Of a stretch of DNA of 64,000 nt, positions 45,277-56,612 are shown one piece after another. The DNA is taken from positions 62,001 to 126,000 of the forward strand of contig QRDG01001366.1 in the NCBI GenBank assembly GCA_012064385.1, written 5' to 3'. This DNA comes from Puccinellia tenuiflora (taxonomy: Eukaryota; Streptophyta; Magnoliopsida; Poales; Poaceae). The notes below the pieces were generated by a model. That model made no database searches and was not told the origin of the DNA. It was given only the letters and a program-made list of their open reading frames with translations. The position numbers and the translations under genes are program-made. Each line of letters opens with the position of its first letter. The stretch's first letter is position 1.

Positions 45277-48200
45277 TAAAGATGACTTTCAATTCATGTC
45301 CACTTAAGGATCTTTGAATTATTCACATAAGAAAATCTTTTCAAAACTTATTTTTGAAATTAATTCAAATCATATCCACTTAAGGATCTTTGAATTTTTC
45401 ACTCAAGAGAACTTTTTCAAAAAAAATGAAATAAAAATCATATTTGAAATCCTTATAAAATTTTGAGTTGAACACATATTTTTAACTTATTATTGGGAAT
45501 TTATATGAAGTTGTTGTTTTTTAATTTGAATTTGATTTAAATTTGGATTGTGAAAGGACCAAATTGCCCTTGGTCTAACTTGGTTGAACCAAGTCAAAAC
45601 CGGCTCGGGTTAGTCAACCGACCGAGCCACTCTCTCATCTCTCTCTCGCGTGCTCTGCTCGATCCACTTCTCCTCTCTGGCGATGCCGCCGGCCGCCACC
45701 CACGGCTCTGGCCGTTGCCGGCCGTCTCCTACGCCTCCGGTCGCCGGTACGCCTCCGCCTGGGCTTTCTCCACCGATTTCCTACTTACTCCCTATCCTTT
45801 CATGCTCCAGTTGGTCGCCCCTTGTTGAACCCTAACCCTAACCCGACACCGACCGGTGCTGCTCGGCCTCCTCCGCTGGCTCTCCATTAACGCCGCCTCT
45901 GCTGGCTCTCGCCACGACTATGGCCTCTCTTCAAGCCTCCTGCTTGATCCCCTGCTCCATGGCGTGTTCTGCCTCCGGCTGCTCCCGCTGCCTCACCTCT
46001 GCCAGCTCGGCTCCCTCTCGAGCTCTGCTCGGTCACGAGCTTCTGCGCCTCCTCGCTCAACCTCGATTTCGACGGGATGGTGCACAGACGCAATCCGGCA
46101 TCGATTTGGTGTTGTTGCTGCTCCTGGTTTTTTTAGTGGTGGTGCTGTGATACTGCGGCTGATATGGCTACGATTCCGACGCTGGCGGGACGGCAGTACA
46201 ATGACTGCAACCCCGGCATCGCCTCCTTCGTCTACTACCTTAAGATCACCTCCTCCAAGCTCTGCCTCGGCTAATATTCAACAAGGCGAGTTATTCTTTG
46301 GTGACTGGCCATCGAGCCGATGAAATGGTTGGTCTGAGATGGTCGAGCTATTATCCCAGTTCATACTGGTGATGGACGCCTCCCTCTAGGTGTGCTACGC
46401 TGTGTGGTGTGATGCTCCTGTTTGGATGGTTTCCTAGTCCAAGCATCTGTGATGAAAGTGATAACTTCACTCTAACGAAACTAAATCTATACTACACTGT
46501 TAGCTGAAGAAATTAAGTTATACTCATATTTGTCTGCCGGTTGAGTTTAGGTCTGGTAACTTATATGCTTGATGGCTTGCTGGATTTGTTTGTGAGCTTA
46601 TTATTCTTTGTTGGATATCTTCCATCAATTTGTGCCCATGTGCTTATCTGTTGAGCATATTTCAACTTCCTGTGGTGCCTCAAATGAGTGTGCACAGGGT
46701 ATAAATACATGTTCAGTATGATCTAGTGCATGTGTGGTGCACTGGTGCTTGCTGGAATTATATTCATATGACCAGTATGCATAATTTTGTGATGTAGGAA
46801 TATGGAGATGTATTTCTGGACAGATTTGGTGGTGGCAACTGATAAGAATAGATGTTGTGCTTGATTTATTGGCCTAGCCGATGATGCAAAGGTTGAGGCA
46901 CAATTTGATAAGAACAGATTCTTACTAGTGTGTGCTTTAATTCTCTATGATGAGCTATACATAGCACTTCTATGCATAACTGAGAGATACACTTCTATCC
47001 TCCTAATTGAGATATAGTTGAAGGGTAATAGGAATGATTTAAAGATGTATTTTGGGATAGATCTTGACGTGTTGCCCTGCTCTCCTCTCTTTGTAGCACT
47101 GTCCTGTCAATTACAGAACTTGCTAGCACCTCTCCTCTGCCTAACACACACAAAGAATTAACCTACTGTTGTTGAGCAGCTTGGTCTTCTGGAAAATGAT
47201 GATAACCTGCGTCTTGTGGCTAGCCTGCTCCTCCTCGCTGCTTGACCTATTTCCTAGTTGTTCTAAAGATTGGGCATGGTTTGGTGGTGTTCTTGGTGTT
47301 CTTGAGATGATATGGCTGATATGGAGGAGTATGTTTAGCTGCTGATATGATTGTGTTGATATGAGAAGAGTGTGGTGCAGCTGGTTGTTTCTTTTAATTG
47401 TGGGAAATACCATGGAGAGCAAATTCGAATTTTATGTGTGGCAAGCATGTCCTTATATAGGCCTAGCATGAGGATTACTTGGGGTTGAAGTAATAGTAGA
47501 TATTTTGCTTGTGGATAGACATGCCTAGTCATTGTTCTTATCCCCTTATGTGGCATGCTTATCTACTCAAGTTTGATCATTATCTCTTGTAGGATTTATT
47601 TTTGGGCATGCCAAGTGGATTTTGTTACTAGATGGGCTTGTGGGCTAATTCTCTTATATGGGCCTTGGAATATGGATGGTGATCCAGTGGCTTTGAATTT
47701 CAGATTTGTGGGTTTTAATGATTTAACTTTCTTCCTTGGTAATTTAATACCATTGGAGAAATATGAGAATGTGAGCTTTCTTTTTATTAGGAACTTGACT
47801 AGATTAGAGGGATTGACTAATTGCCTTTGTTGCCTAAGATAATAAATATGGATCAATATTAGTTGCCTTTGTCCCATGTTGCCTTTGTATCTTGCTCCAA
47901 TGGATCATGTCCCTTGTTGCCTTCTTGTTGCCTAGTTGATCCATGATGTCTCAAATGATCCAAATAATCCATTGTTGCCTTTGATTTAATATTGATCCCT
48001 CTAGTCAATATTTGGATATTAGGGCAAGTTCCTAATATCCATTAGTTAAGTTCCAAGATTTAATTGCCTCACCCTTGTGGTGAAGGCAAATATTTTAATC
48101 ATAAGAAACTTTCTTTTTTGTCCTTGTTCATTTTTATTTGAAATTCAATTGCTTTTATGCATACAAAAAAAAATCTGTTAACAAGGTAGATAATCTTGTT

Positions 48201-48935
48201 ACCAAACTACTTCTATATAACACAAAGCCTTTCAATTTCACCCAAGTTTAACTAGAGAAGTTGTTAAGAACAACTTTGGGTTTTCTTTCTTGCTTGCTTG
48301 TTTTGTCTTGCAGGAATGGATTTGAGAAGATTTGGGAGATAAGAAGACCCAGATAAGTTGAGAAGGTCAAGTTGAAGATTTGGTTTAGGCTTTCCCTTTC
48401 TTCTTTGTATTTCTTCTTTTCTTTTGGATGAGATATGTACATTTCTATAAATGTAGTAATAATTATTCTTTCCATTTAAATTTGTATAGTTTGTATATGA
48501 CCCCATTTGATTTGTTGTATCCAATTGGACATTTATATTTGAAGTGGTAATTGAGATGTACTTATTCTACATTGATGTAATATTACTTATTCTTTCAGTT
48601 TGGGGAGTTTGTAAGATTTGTATAAGATCATTTTTGTATTCAATGGACTTTGGACATTATGATTCTAAATGTTTATGTAATGAGATTTGTGAGATGGATT
48701 TGAGATGATGTGTGTATGAGTTAATGATATTGTAGTGTAAAGATACTTGTAAGATCATGAATGAATGATGATGTTTGATGAGATAATATATGTGTGAGAT
48801 GAGAAATTTGTTTATGATCATGTATATAGAATGATAACTTGATATTTGTGTTTTGTATTCAATTGGGATGGATATATTGTCTTTATAGAAATTGATAAGA
48901 AGTGTCGAGAATTAGGAAAGGTCATGTTCGATTTG
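45277..48935 (+). mobile_element. Large Gypsy LTR fragment, plus orientation
   Basis: The sequence runs from AT-rich DNA through CCAAATTGCCCTTGGTCTAA, a GC-rich block (45600-46330), then a long AT-rich body that ends with repeated GTAATATTACTTATTC-like blocks near 48450-48600. This order is typical of long Tekay/chromovirus-type LTRs, but neither LTR end is present and no PBS or PPT adjoins. Frames in the GC-rich block (45550-46323) are probably not genes. No feature is seen in 46330-48900 beyond AT-rich LTR body. Confidence 0.45.
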
Positions 48936-49772
48936 AAGGGGTCGCAGCATAGAAAACAAAAAATTTCCTACGCAGCAAGCGGAATAAACCCCAAGGATCT
49001 AGATCTATTAGACAAAGGTAGCGAAGATGAGATCCAATCTCTTACGCTTGAAGATCAACAAACGCGTTTTGTCGGTGCAGGGGTTGGCTAGTCGATCCCC
49101 GCAACTAGACTCATCTAGTCGCGAGGAGATGTATTTCCTCGAAGTCCAATTCGATGAAGTGCCGCAAGAGCAGCACCTCCGCGGTATCCACACATACGGC
49201 TTGATGTAGATATCCGCCTTCTTGATCCCGCAAGCAAGGTGGAGATGGCTAGATGGATCTCGGCACCACGATGGTTGTGGTGGCGTTGATGGTGTAGTCT
49301 CCACGAGCAGGGCTTCGCCAAGCCAAGCAAGAGGAGAGGGAAGAGGAGGACATGGTGCAGCAGCCCTACGGCTAGGGGTGGTGCAGCAACTTTGGTGGAG
49401 GAGATGGTGGCAGCCCTACGGGGAGGGGTGGCGCCAAGGGGAGGTGGTGCGGCAGGGGAGGGGTGCGGCGGCTAGGGCAGGAGGGAGCTCCAGGGGTGCG
49501 GCAGCCCTCCCCCAGCCCCTCCTTATATAGGTGGCCAGGGGGCTGCGCCCCTTGCCCTCTTAGGGCCGGCGGCTGGGGAGGCTTGGCCCCCAAGCCAGCC
49601 CCCTAGGGTTTTGGCCGCCCCCCACTTGGGCCTTTTAGCCCGCATGGGCCCCTTTGGGGCACGTGGTGCGGCTGGCCCTTTAGGCCAGTCCACCACCCCT
49701 TTATCCCATGTGGGCCCCATACTCCTATGGGCCCCACTTCTAGACTCCTCTAGAACCTTCTAGAACATTCCG
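48936..49772 (-). mobile_element. LTR fragment related to 6442-6872
   Basis: On the minus strand it reads from GGTTCTAGAGGAGTCTAGAA through a CTATATAAGGAGGGG promoter-like motif near 49530, GCGACTAGATGAGTC and GCGGGGATCGACTAG, to TTTTTTGTTTTCTATGCTGC. Both sides abut other elements, and no complete LTR pair is present. Confidence 0.6.
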
Positions 49773-51132
49773 GTAATGTGTTTGGTAAAGGCAAGATTGC
49801 AATTATCAAAATCAATTTCATCATATTTAAATAAACTAGGAGGATCCTCTTTAGTGGTTTGGATAGTATAAACTTTAACAGTTTTCCTATTCATTTCAGT
49901 AATTCTAGCTTCTACAGCCTCTCTAGCCCACCTAGCTTTCAAGAGAGACATCATCCTTTCATTTTCATTAATTTGAAGAGAGATAGCATTTAAAGATTCA
50001 ATATGTTTGTCTTGATTTTGAGTGGTTCTAATTTTCAAAATTTCAACATCATGAGCAAGAACGTCTACTTTAGAGACTAGACTATCCAGTTTTTCCAACT
50101 TCTCTTCAACAGTTTTGTTAAAAGATTTTTGTGAAGTGATAAATTCCTTTAAAACATTTTCAAGATCAGAGGACATATTCTTATTAGGATTATAAGAATT
50201 ACCATAGGAATTACCATAAAAGTTGCCATTATTGGGAGGATAAGGCTTATAGTTGTTACTACCAAAATTATTTCGATAAGCATTATTGTTGAAGTTGTTT
50301 CTATTAAGAAAATTAACATCGACTTGATCCTTTTCTTGGGAAATTAATGAAGCAAGTGGAACATTATTGGGATCAATATTGGACTGATTGGTAGCAAGCA
50401 TAGACATAATCATATCAACCTTATCACTCAAAGAGGAGATTTCCTCGACAGAATTTACCTTCTTACCACTTGGAGCTCATTCGTTGTGCCATTGTGAATA
50501 ATTTGTCATCATCTCATCCAAGAGTTTAGTTGCGGCACCTAATGTTGTGGACATGAAGGTGCCTCCCGCGGTCCAGTCCAAAAGGTTCCTTGAAGAAAAA
50601 TTCAAACCTGCATAAAAAGTTTGGATAACCATCCACATAGTTAATCCATGCGTGGGACAATTCTTAACCATAGATTTCATTCTTTCCCAAGCTTGAGCAA
50701 CATGTTCATTATCAAATTGTCTAAAGTTCATAATGTTACTCCTTAGTTGTATGATTTTAGCAGGTGGATAATATTTTTCATTAAAAGCATCTTTGTATTT
50801 AATCCAAGAATCAATGCTATTTTTAGGCAAAGACAATAACCATTCTTTTGCTCTCCCTCTCAAAGAGAAAGGGAAAAGTTTCAGTTTTATGATGTCACTT
50901 TCTACCTCTTTATACTTTTCATATCACATAACTCAACAAAGTTATTTAAATGAGAGGGGGCATCATCAGTACTAGCACCAGAAAATTGCTCTCTCATAAC
51001 AAGATTTAGCAAGGCAGGTTTAATTTCATAAGATTCCGCTTTAGTAGCGGGTGGAGCAATTGGAGAGCATATGAAATCATTGTAATTATTGCTAGTGAAG
51101 TCACACAACTTGGTGTTTTCAGTAGAAGACAT
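49773..51132 (-). pseudogene. Gypsy (Athila-like) gag, two disruptions, pol missing
   Basis: The frame starts at ATG 51132 (MSSTENTKLCDFTSNNYNDF). It contains the retrotransposon gag core (LRGRAKEWLLSLPKNSIDSW, IMNFRQFDNEHVAQAWERMK), an Asn/Tyr-rich stretch and a coiled-coil-like part (EEKLEKLDSLVSKVDVLAHD). A 1-base frameshift near 50915 and an in-frame TGA at 50477-50479 break it; the TGA fits a C-to-T change from CGA. The frame then ends near 49773, where another LTR fragment begins, so protease and polymerase are gone. Gag would form the particle. The PBS and LTR lie to the right in the expected order. Confidence 0.85.
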
Positions 51133-51295
51133 AACGATAAGATAAAATAACAAGACAAGAATAAAGATTACACTAATTTTTTTGGGTTTTAAATTTTGAA
51201 ACAGGAAAATAAGCTAAACGAGATATAAAGCAAGAAAGACAAAAACAAAGTAAAGAGATTGAGAGTATGAGACTCTCCGTGCTATAGCTCCAAAG

Positions 51296-51313
51296 TCCCC
51301 GGCAACGGCGCCA
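51296..51313 (-). other. Primer-binding site, tRNA-Asp type
   Basis: TGGCGCCGTTGCCGGGGA on the minus strand, identical to the site at 25161-25178, 11 bases inside the LTR. Confidence 0.88.
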
Positions 51314-51324
51314 AAAAATAGTCT

Positions 51325-53331
51325 TGATGACCCACAAGTGTAGGGGATCGCAACAGTCTTTGTGGGTAGTTTGACCCTAATTTATTGATTCGACACAAGG
51401 GGAGCCAAAGAATATTTATAAGCCTTAGCAGTTGAGTTGTCAATTCAACCACACCTGAAAAGGATTTCTCTCGAAGCAATTCATCAGTACTAACAGTGAA
51501 TTGATAGCAGCAGTAAAATAGTAACAGCGGTAATAAAATAAAGACAGCAATGATGACGGTAAAAGTAATGATTGTAAAAAGCGGGATTAAAACACCGTAG
51601 GCATAGGGACAGATAGACGGGCGTTGCTTGAATAAGATAGCTCATGAAATGAACATAACTAAGCATGAAGCAAATAAATATATAAATAGCATCCAAGTAT
51701 CAAACAGTCCTAGGCATGTATTCCTACTTTAGCCTTACGTGCTTGCAATAAGAACTTCCACGACATCTTTTGTCCTGCCATTCGGTTTCAGCCGGGCCAA
51801 TTAAGGAACAAATGGAAATTAAGGTGTTCCTTTTAATAGAACACCGGATCAAAGCATTAACACACAATGAATACATGTAACCCTTGAGTTGCCAATCATT
51901 CCCATCGATGTCTGTCACTCGGGTTCTCCGGTTCCGGTTGACAACAAGTGCATAAAACTGGTAGATAGGATCCAAACAACAATTATACTCATGCAAACAT
52001 AAGTGTTCAGATCTGAAAACATGGCACCCGGGCCCAAAGTGACAAGCATTAAGCATAACTAGTTGCACAAACGATGAATAACACAAATAGAGGATACTAG
52101 GCATCGTGCCCTAACAATTTGGCATCGAATTACATGAGCAATCTTATTCAATCCCTTCCATCCCCTTGCCTACAGCAGGGAACTACTCACACATGGAGGG
52201 GGACGACATGGATGGTTGATGGAGAGGCGTTGGCGGTGATGATGGCGGCGATCTCCACTCCGGCAGGGTGCCGGAACAGCGATCCTGGACAACGAATTTA
52301 GGGTTCGTGATGGCGGCGGAGCTCCGTAAGGTTTCTGGAAAAAGTGTTTGGGGGCCGTCGTTTTTAGGTCATGAGAGAGCTTATAAGCGAAGGGGGGTCG
52401 AGAGACGAGGGCGGCCTCCTGCCGTGGCCTGGACCCCACCCGCGGGTGGGACCTGCCCCTGCTCCTGGGGTTCCCCCCCCTCGCGGTCCTCTGGCCCTGT
52501 GGCTCTTTTCCCACAAAAATACTTTTTATAATTTTTCTGGAATTTTCCGCGAACTTCTGAACCCTGCACAAAAGAAAGACACCAAATGCAATTCTGCTGA
52601 AAACTACGTCAGTTCGGGTTAGTTCCAACCAAATTCATTAATAATTAGAGGCAAAACAATAGCAAAGTGTTTGGAAAAGTAGATATGTTTGCGACGTATC
52701 AAGCTTATAAGTGAAGGGGGATCGCCAGAGGAGGTCCCAGGGGCAAGGGCGCCCCCTGCCGCGGCCTAGGGGCCACCCATGGGTGGGGCCCGCCCCTGCT
52801 CCTGGGGTGGCCCCTCTTCGGGGTCTTCCGCTTCCGAGGCTTATTCTTCTTCAAAATCCTTTTTATAATTTTTCTGAAATTTTCCGCGAACTTCTGAACC
52901 CTGCACAAAAGAAAGACACCAAATGCAATTCTGCTGAAAACAGCGTTAGTTCGGGTTAGTTCCAAACAAATTCATTAATAATCAGACGAAAAACAATAGA
53001 AAAGTGTTAGATACGTTTGCGACGTATCATAGCTTCACTAATTAATTATGGACAATTCCGCCACACCTTCCACCACTTTTCCACACTCATGGTTCTGTTA
53101 CATTATGTCACTTTATGTTACCTTATTGCTGCAGCAACTAACATTTGCTTTCTTGTTCTTTGTTAGTTTCATTTTATTTCCTAGATAATGCAAACATTTA
53201 GTGCGCGTAGAGTTGTATCAGTGGTTGATAGAACTTGAGAGAATACTTATCCTACCTTTAGCTCCTCGTTGGGTTCGACACTCTTACTTATCGAAAGGCT
53301 ACACGTGATCCCCTATACTTGTGGGTTATCA
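51325..53331 (-). mobile_element. 5' LTR of the Athila-like element, 2.0 kb
   Basis: Starts TGATGACCCACAAGTGTAGG and ends with the near-complement (CCTATACTTGTGGGTTATCA), so about 25 bases at the two ends form an imperfect inverted repeat. It adjoins the PBS. Inside it is a 324-bp tandem duplication (52379-53026). From memory, this type of LTR is abundant in Triticeae. Confidence 0.85.
52379..53026. repeat. 324-bp tandem duplication inside the LTR
   Basis: The unit starting GCTTATAAG and ending TTTGCGACGTATCA occurs twice in a row (from 52379 and from 52703), with visible divergence in the GC-rich part. It explains the two similar minus-strand frames here (each starting MELTRT), which are not genes. 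Confidence 0.85.
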
Positions 53332-53850
53332 GACACCACCTCCTCATCTTCAACGGCTCGGGATCCAGTTCCACTGGGTGCCTCCACCGTGCCTTGGAAG
53401 ATGGACGCTGTCGTCGAGATTCCAGAGAAGTAAATCTCCGCCTCCCCAGACATCGCCCTGTGATCTACAGAGAGGCGGGGAATGGAGCAAAGAAGGGAAA
53501 GACGAGAAGATGTGCCAAGGAGGCTGGGGGCTGGGGAAGCTTTTATAGGCCTCCCACTCCCCACCTACCCCTCGGCGATACGACTACTATGGTTATGGGA
53601 GCTCATTTTGCAAAAAACCGTAATCATTCACACCATTTCAACCCGAAGGCCAAGCTACTACAAGGAGGCAAGTTCTTCGTCATTTCAAGAGCTACAAAAG
53701 GACCTACTTTTTACAACAAAAGGTATGGTTCCTAGCGAACAAGGAGCACCGCCGCACAACGGAAGGCGCTACTTCCAGAAGTACGTCGACGAGGCCACCA
53801 AGAAGGAGGTCAAGGAGATCTTCGTGGCCACCGCCTCAAAGCTCCGCGCC
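53332..53850. other. Flank between the Athila-like LTR and the B3 pseudogene
   Basis: Contains a plus-strand frame (53482-53880) whose last 40 codons (YFQKYVDEATKKEVKEIFVA) are GC3-rich and protein-like but are not recognised. It overlaps the 3' end of the B3 pseudogene on the opposite strand. No other feature. Confidence 0.35.
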
Positions 53851-53851
53851 C

Positions 53852-54442
53852 TCAGGAAGACGAGCTCTCCTTCACCTTGACGTTGGGCGAGTCTTCCTCA
53901 TCCTCGTCAAAGCTGTGGCTGCAGCTGTTGCTGTCGCTCTCCACGCAGCACTCTACGTGCCCTCCGTCAGCGCGATAGATCTTCACGGAGAGCGTCATGT
54001 CTCCATCATACTCGAACGCCAAGTATTGCCCCCGGATCAGGCGGCGGGAGTGGGAGAACGACTTCCACCCCTGGCCCAGGAGCATGGAGTCATCGACAGT
54101 GTACTCCACTTCGGCCCAGGAGGGGCCATTGGAGCAGCCGTCCACCTGAAGTCAGAAGCCGGTGGGCCTATAGCTTTCTGAATCCATCGCCATCGGGAAG
54201 GAGTCCGGTAGGTGGAACCGGCCGCAAAGCCTGCAGTCAAGATCTACGATGAACTCGAACGACAGAAAGCCAGAATGGGTTATGCTCCAGGGAGGAGGGG
54301 AAGGAGATCCCCTAGCCCCACGACCACCGCGGCCACGCCTCGCTCGGACTCGAAGGGAGGCCCTCCCGCGGCTGCTGGTGGCGGCCTCCGCCACCACTGA
54401 GGAAGAGCGAGCATGCCCGGCTCCCCTCTTCGCCCTTGCCAT
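53852..54442 (-). pseudogene. B3 DNA-binding domain gene, one in-frame stop
   Basis: A single-exon frame runs from ATG at 54442 to a stop at 53852 (about 196 codons), with one TGA at about 54147. A basic, Arg/Gly-rich N-terminus (residues 1-50) is followed by a B3 fold: FIVDLDCRLCGRFHLPDSF, then after the stop PSWAEVEYTVDDSMLLGQGW, KSFSHSRRLIRGQYLAFEYD and GDMTLSVKIYRADGG. The order and the GW..F...L..G..L.F.YDG spacing match plant B3 transcription-factor domains, which bind DNA in the nucleus. An acidic Ser-rich tail follows. With the stop inside the domain it should not give a working protein. It sits between two retrotransposons, so it could be a fragment or retro-copy of a host gene. Confidence 0.65.
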
Positions 54443-54745
54443 TGATGCCGATGATAGGATGTGGAGCTGGGATGAAGAGAAAAGACAGATGAAGATGCGA
54501 GGAGCTCACCCCTGCTTTTATGGGGCTCGGCTGCACCCTCACCGGTTATCTCCCACTCTCCTCCATTACCGATAATCGAGGAGGCAGATGCAGTTATTTC
54601 CCCAAGCGGAATAACTTCAAGTCCCACCCTCTGACGGATGGGACGGATCAGTCAAGACAAGACGTCGGGGACCCACTTTGACTAACCTTTTTTTTCATGG
54701 CCCTGGCAGATGAAGAGCGTACCCGTCGGGACTATGCCCGGGGGC
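54443..54745. other. Upstream flank of the B3 pseudogene
   Basis: GC-rich near the start codon, then ordinary sequence up to the SIRE LTR at 54746. No other feature is seen. Confidence 0.4.
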
Positions 54746-55531
54746 TGAAAGGGGATCGTATGAGCACCTAGAGGGCGGGTGAATAGGTGCTACCCAATTT
54801 TTAATTCTTTTTCAATTTAGGCTTGACACAAAAGATAAATTCTCTAGATATGCAACTACGGTGAATTTATCTATATGACAAGTACAAGAACAACTAAGCA
54901 AGAAGCACAATATAGGGAGATAAGGGAGGAATGAGATAACCGAAAGGGAAGCACGCGGAGACAAGGATGTATTCCCGAGTTCCTCCTTGTTAAGGGAGTA
55001 CGTCTCGTTGGAGGGGTGTGAGTTCGCCACAAAGGCCTACTCAACGCCACGAAGGCCTCACCCTATTCTCTGATGAACTTTGCCACAAAAGCTTAGTTCA
55101 CCTTCCACTATCGGAGCCCTTCGAGGCGGATTCCGGAGCCTTTACAACGGTCTTGGGGCACACACCCACAACTTAATTGGGGGCTCCCAAATCACAAATC
55201 TGTAGCAATTACAACAAGTGATAAGAACAACAATCTAGGTCAACACAAGGCTAACACTAGAAATGAGATCCTTCAAATGAATGAAGGGGAAATGAAAAAC
55301 TGATCGGTGGAGTTGTAGATCAGGGCCTTCTCCTTCAATCCTCCAAGAATCAATGGATTTGGGTGGACGGATTGGGAGATCTTGCGAATTTGGGCTTTGA
55401 GCTTTGATGGCATTAATGGAGGAGATAGAGTGTGCAAAGCTAGCTCTCCAAAGATAGGTGAAAGGGTATTTAAACCCCTTCACAAAATCTGGCCGTTGGA
55501 GGTCTTGGCAGCCGCTCAAAACCCGCAGCAC

Positions 55532-56067
55532 CGGAAGTACCGCCAGGAGGGCCGGTACTTCCGACCTGCCCTTCTTCCTTCAGTCAACGGATTTTTTCAG
55601 ATGCGCTCCATCCCGCATGACCGGAAGTACCGCTGAGGCGGCCGGTACTTCCACTGTCACGGTAGTACCGGGGCTACTTCCGGTCCAACAACTCCGAGAC
55701 ATCCAGTACCTAAAAAAATAAGCGGAAGTTCCTCCGGAAATTTCCACCGGAAGTAGGCAACGGAAGTACCGCCAAGTTCGCCGGTACTTCCGGTGGACCG
55801 GTACTTCCGGTTCTACTTCTGGTCCAAATTTCGGGGGAACTCACGGTTCCAGTACCTGCAAAAATAAGCGGAAGTTCCTCCGGAAATTTCCACCGGAAGT
55901 AGGTAGCGGAAGTACCGCCAAGTTCACCGGTACTTCCGGTTCTACTTCCGGTCCAAATTTCGGGGGAACTCACGGTTCCAGTACCTGCAAAAATAAGCGG
56001 AAGAGGGACCGGAACTGGGCACCGGAAGTGCCCAGCGGTAGTACCGGTCCAGGGACCGGTACTTCCG
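55532..56067. repeat. Five 32-bp dyads CGGAAGTACCG-N10-CGGTACTTCCG in the LTR
   Basis: Copies lie at 55532-55563, 55622-55653, 55761-55792, 55907-55938 and 56036-56067. Arms of 11 bases are inverted repeats with at most one or two changes. The spacer is 10 bases in every copy but its sequence varies. Three more copies lie at 58551-58738. Confidence 0.9.
55716..55985. repeat. ~130-bp tandem duplication in the SIRE LTR
   Basis: The segment from ATAAGCGGAAGTTCCTCCGG to GGGGGAACTCACGGTTCCAG occurs twice in succession. The first copy has a small extra block with a second CCGGTACTTCCGG. Confidence 0.8.
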
Positions 56068-56211
56068 GCCAGCAGTGTAAACTGGCATTTGGCTCAACTT
56101 TTCGCGACGATTCTTTTGGGGTTGGTTTCCTGCACATTTTAGACAAAGTTAGAGCACATGATTGTATTGTTGTCAACATCAAAACACATGGGGATAGTAA
56201 ATGTTCTTTCA

Positions 56212-56225
56212 ATCTCCCCCTTTTT
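56212..56225 (-). other. Polypurine tract of the SIRE-type element
   Basis: AAAAAGGGGGAGAT on the minus strand lies directly before the LTR. Further GGGGGAGC tracts occur about 60-80 bases upstream (56279-56303), and AGGGGGAGTG near 59174-59184, so several tract-like sites exist. Confidence 0.85.
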
Positions 56226-56612
56226 GGTGTTGACGACAATACAACCAATAAGTAGTTTTGTTTCCAAAAGACAACCGAGCTCCCCCTAAGGGGCTCCCCC
56301 TATCTTTTGAAAACCAAGCATAATAACAAGATATATATAACAACGGCTAGCAATAGATATAACAAGATAGATAGCTAGCAAAGTAAAAAACGATGACAAG
56401 GAATTCCACAAAGTTTTACATGCTCACATCATGCATAGTCTTAAGAAAAGATAACGAAACCGGGACATGATAAAAGATCCAAATGAAGAAACAAGATAAT
56501 CATGTCCCACCCATGCAAATCCCGATGGCTAAGAAAACTATGCCTATACTTCTCCCCCTTTGGCGTTAAGACACCAAAAAGGAAGGAGCGAAACTACACG
56601 CCCCAAGATGGA
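56226..56612 (-). other. 3' noncoding region between the extra ORF and the PPT
   Basis: About 390 bases with two GGGGGAG purine tracts near 56280-56303. No frame. Confidence 0.6.

Larger units (their letters stand above)
54746..56211 (-). repeat. 3' LTR of the SIRE-type element, 1466 bp
   Basis: On the plus strand it starts TGAAAGGGGATCGTATGAGC and ends ATGTTCTTTCA; on the minus strand it begins TGAAAGAACA directly after a polypurine tract. It contains CACCTAGAGGGCGGGTGAAT, typical of this lineage's LTR ends, a ~130-bp tandem duplication (55716-55985) and five copies of a 32-bp dyad. Confidence 0.85.

Noticed and set aside
45550..46323. Plus-strand Ser/Pro/Leu-rich frames
   Set aside because: The block is the GC-rich part of a long LTR. 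Several phases are open at once and no domain is seen.
52170..52965. Two similar minus-strand proteins starting MELTRT
   Set aside because: They are produced by the 324-bp tandem duplication in the LTR and have no conserved domain.
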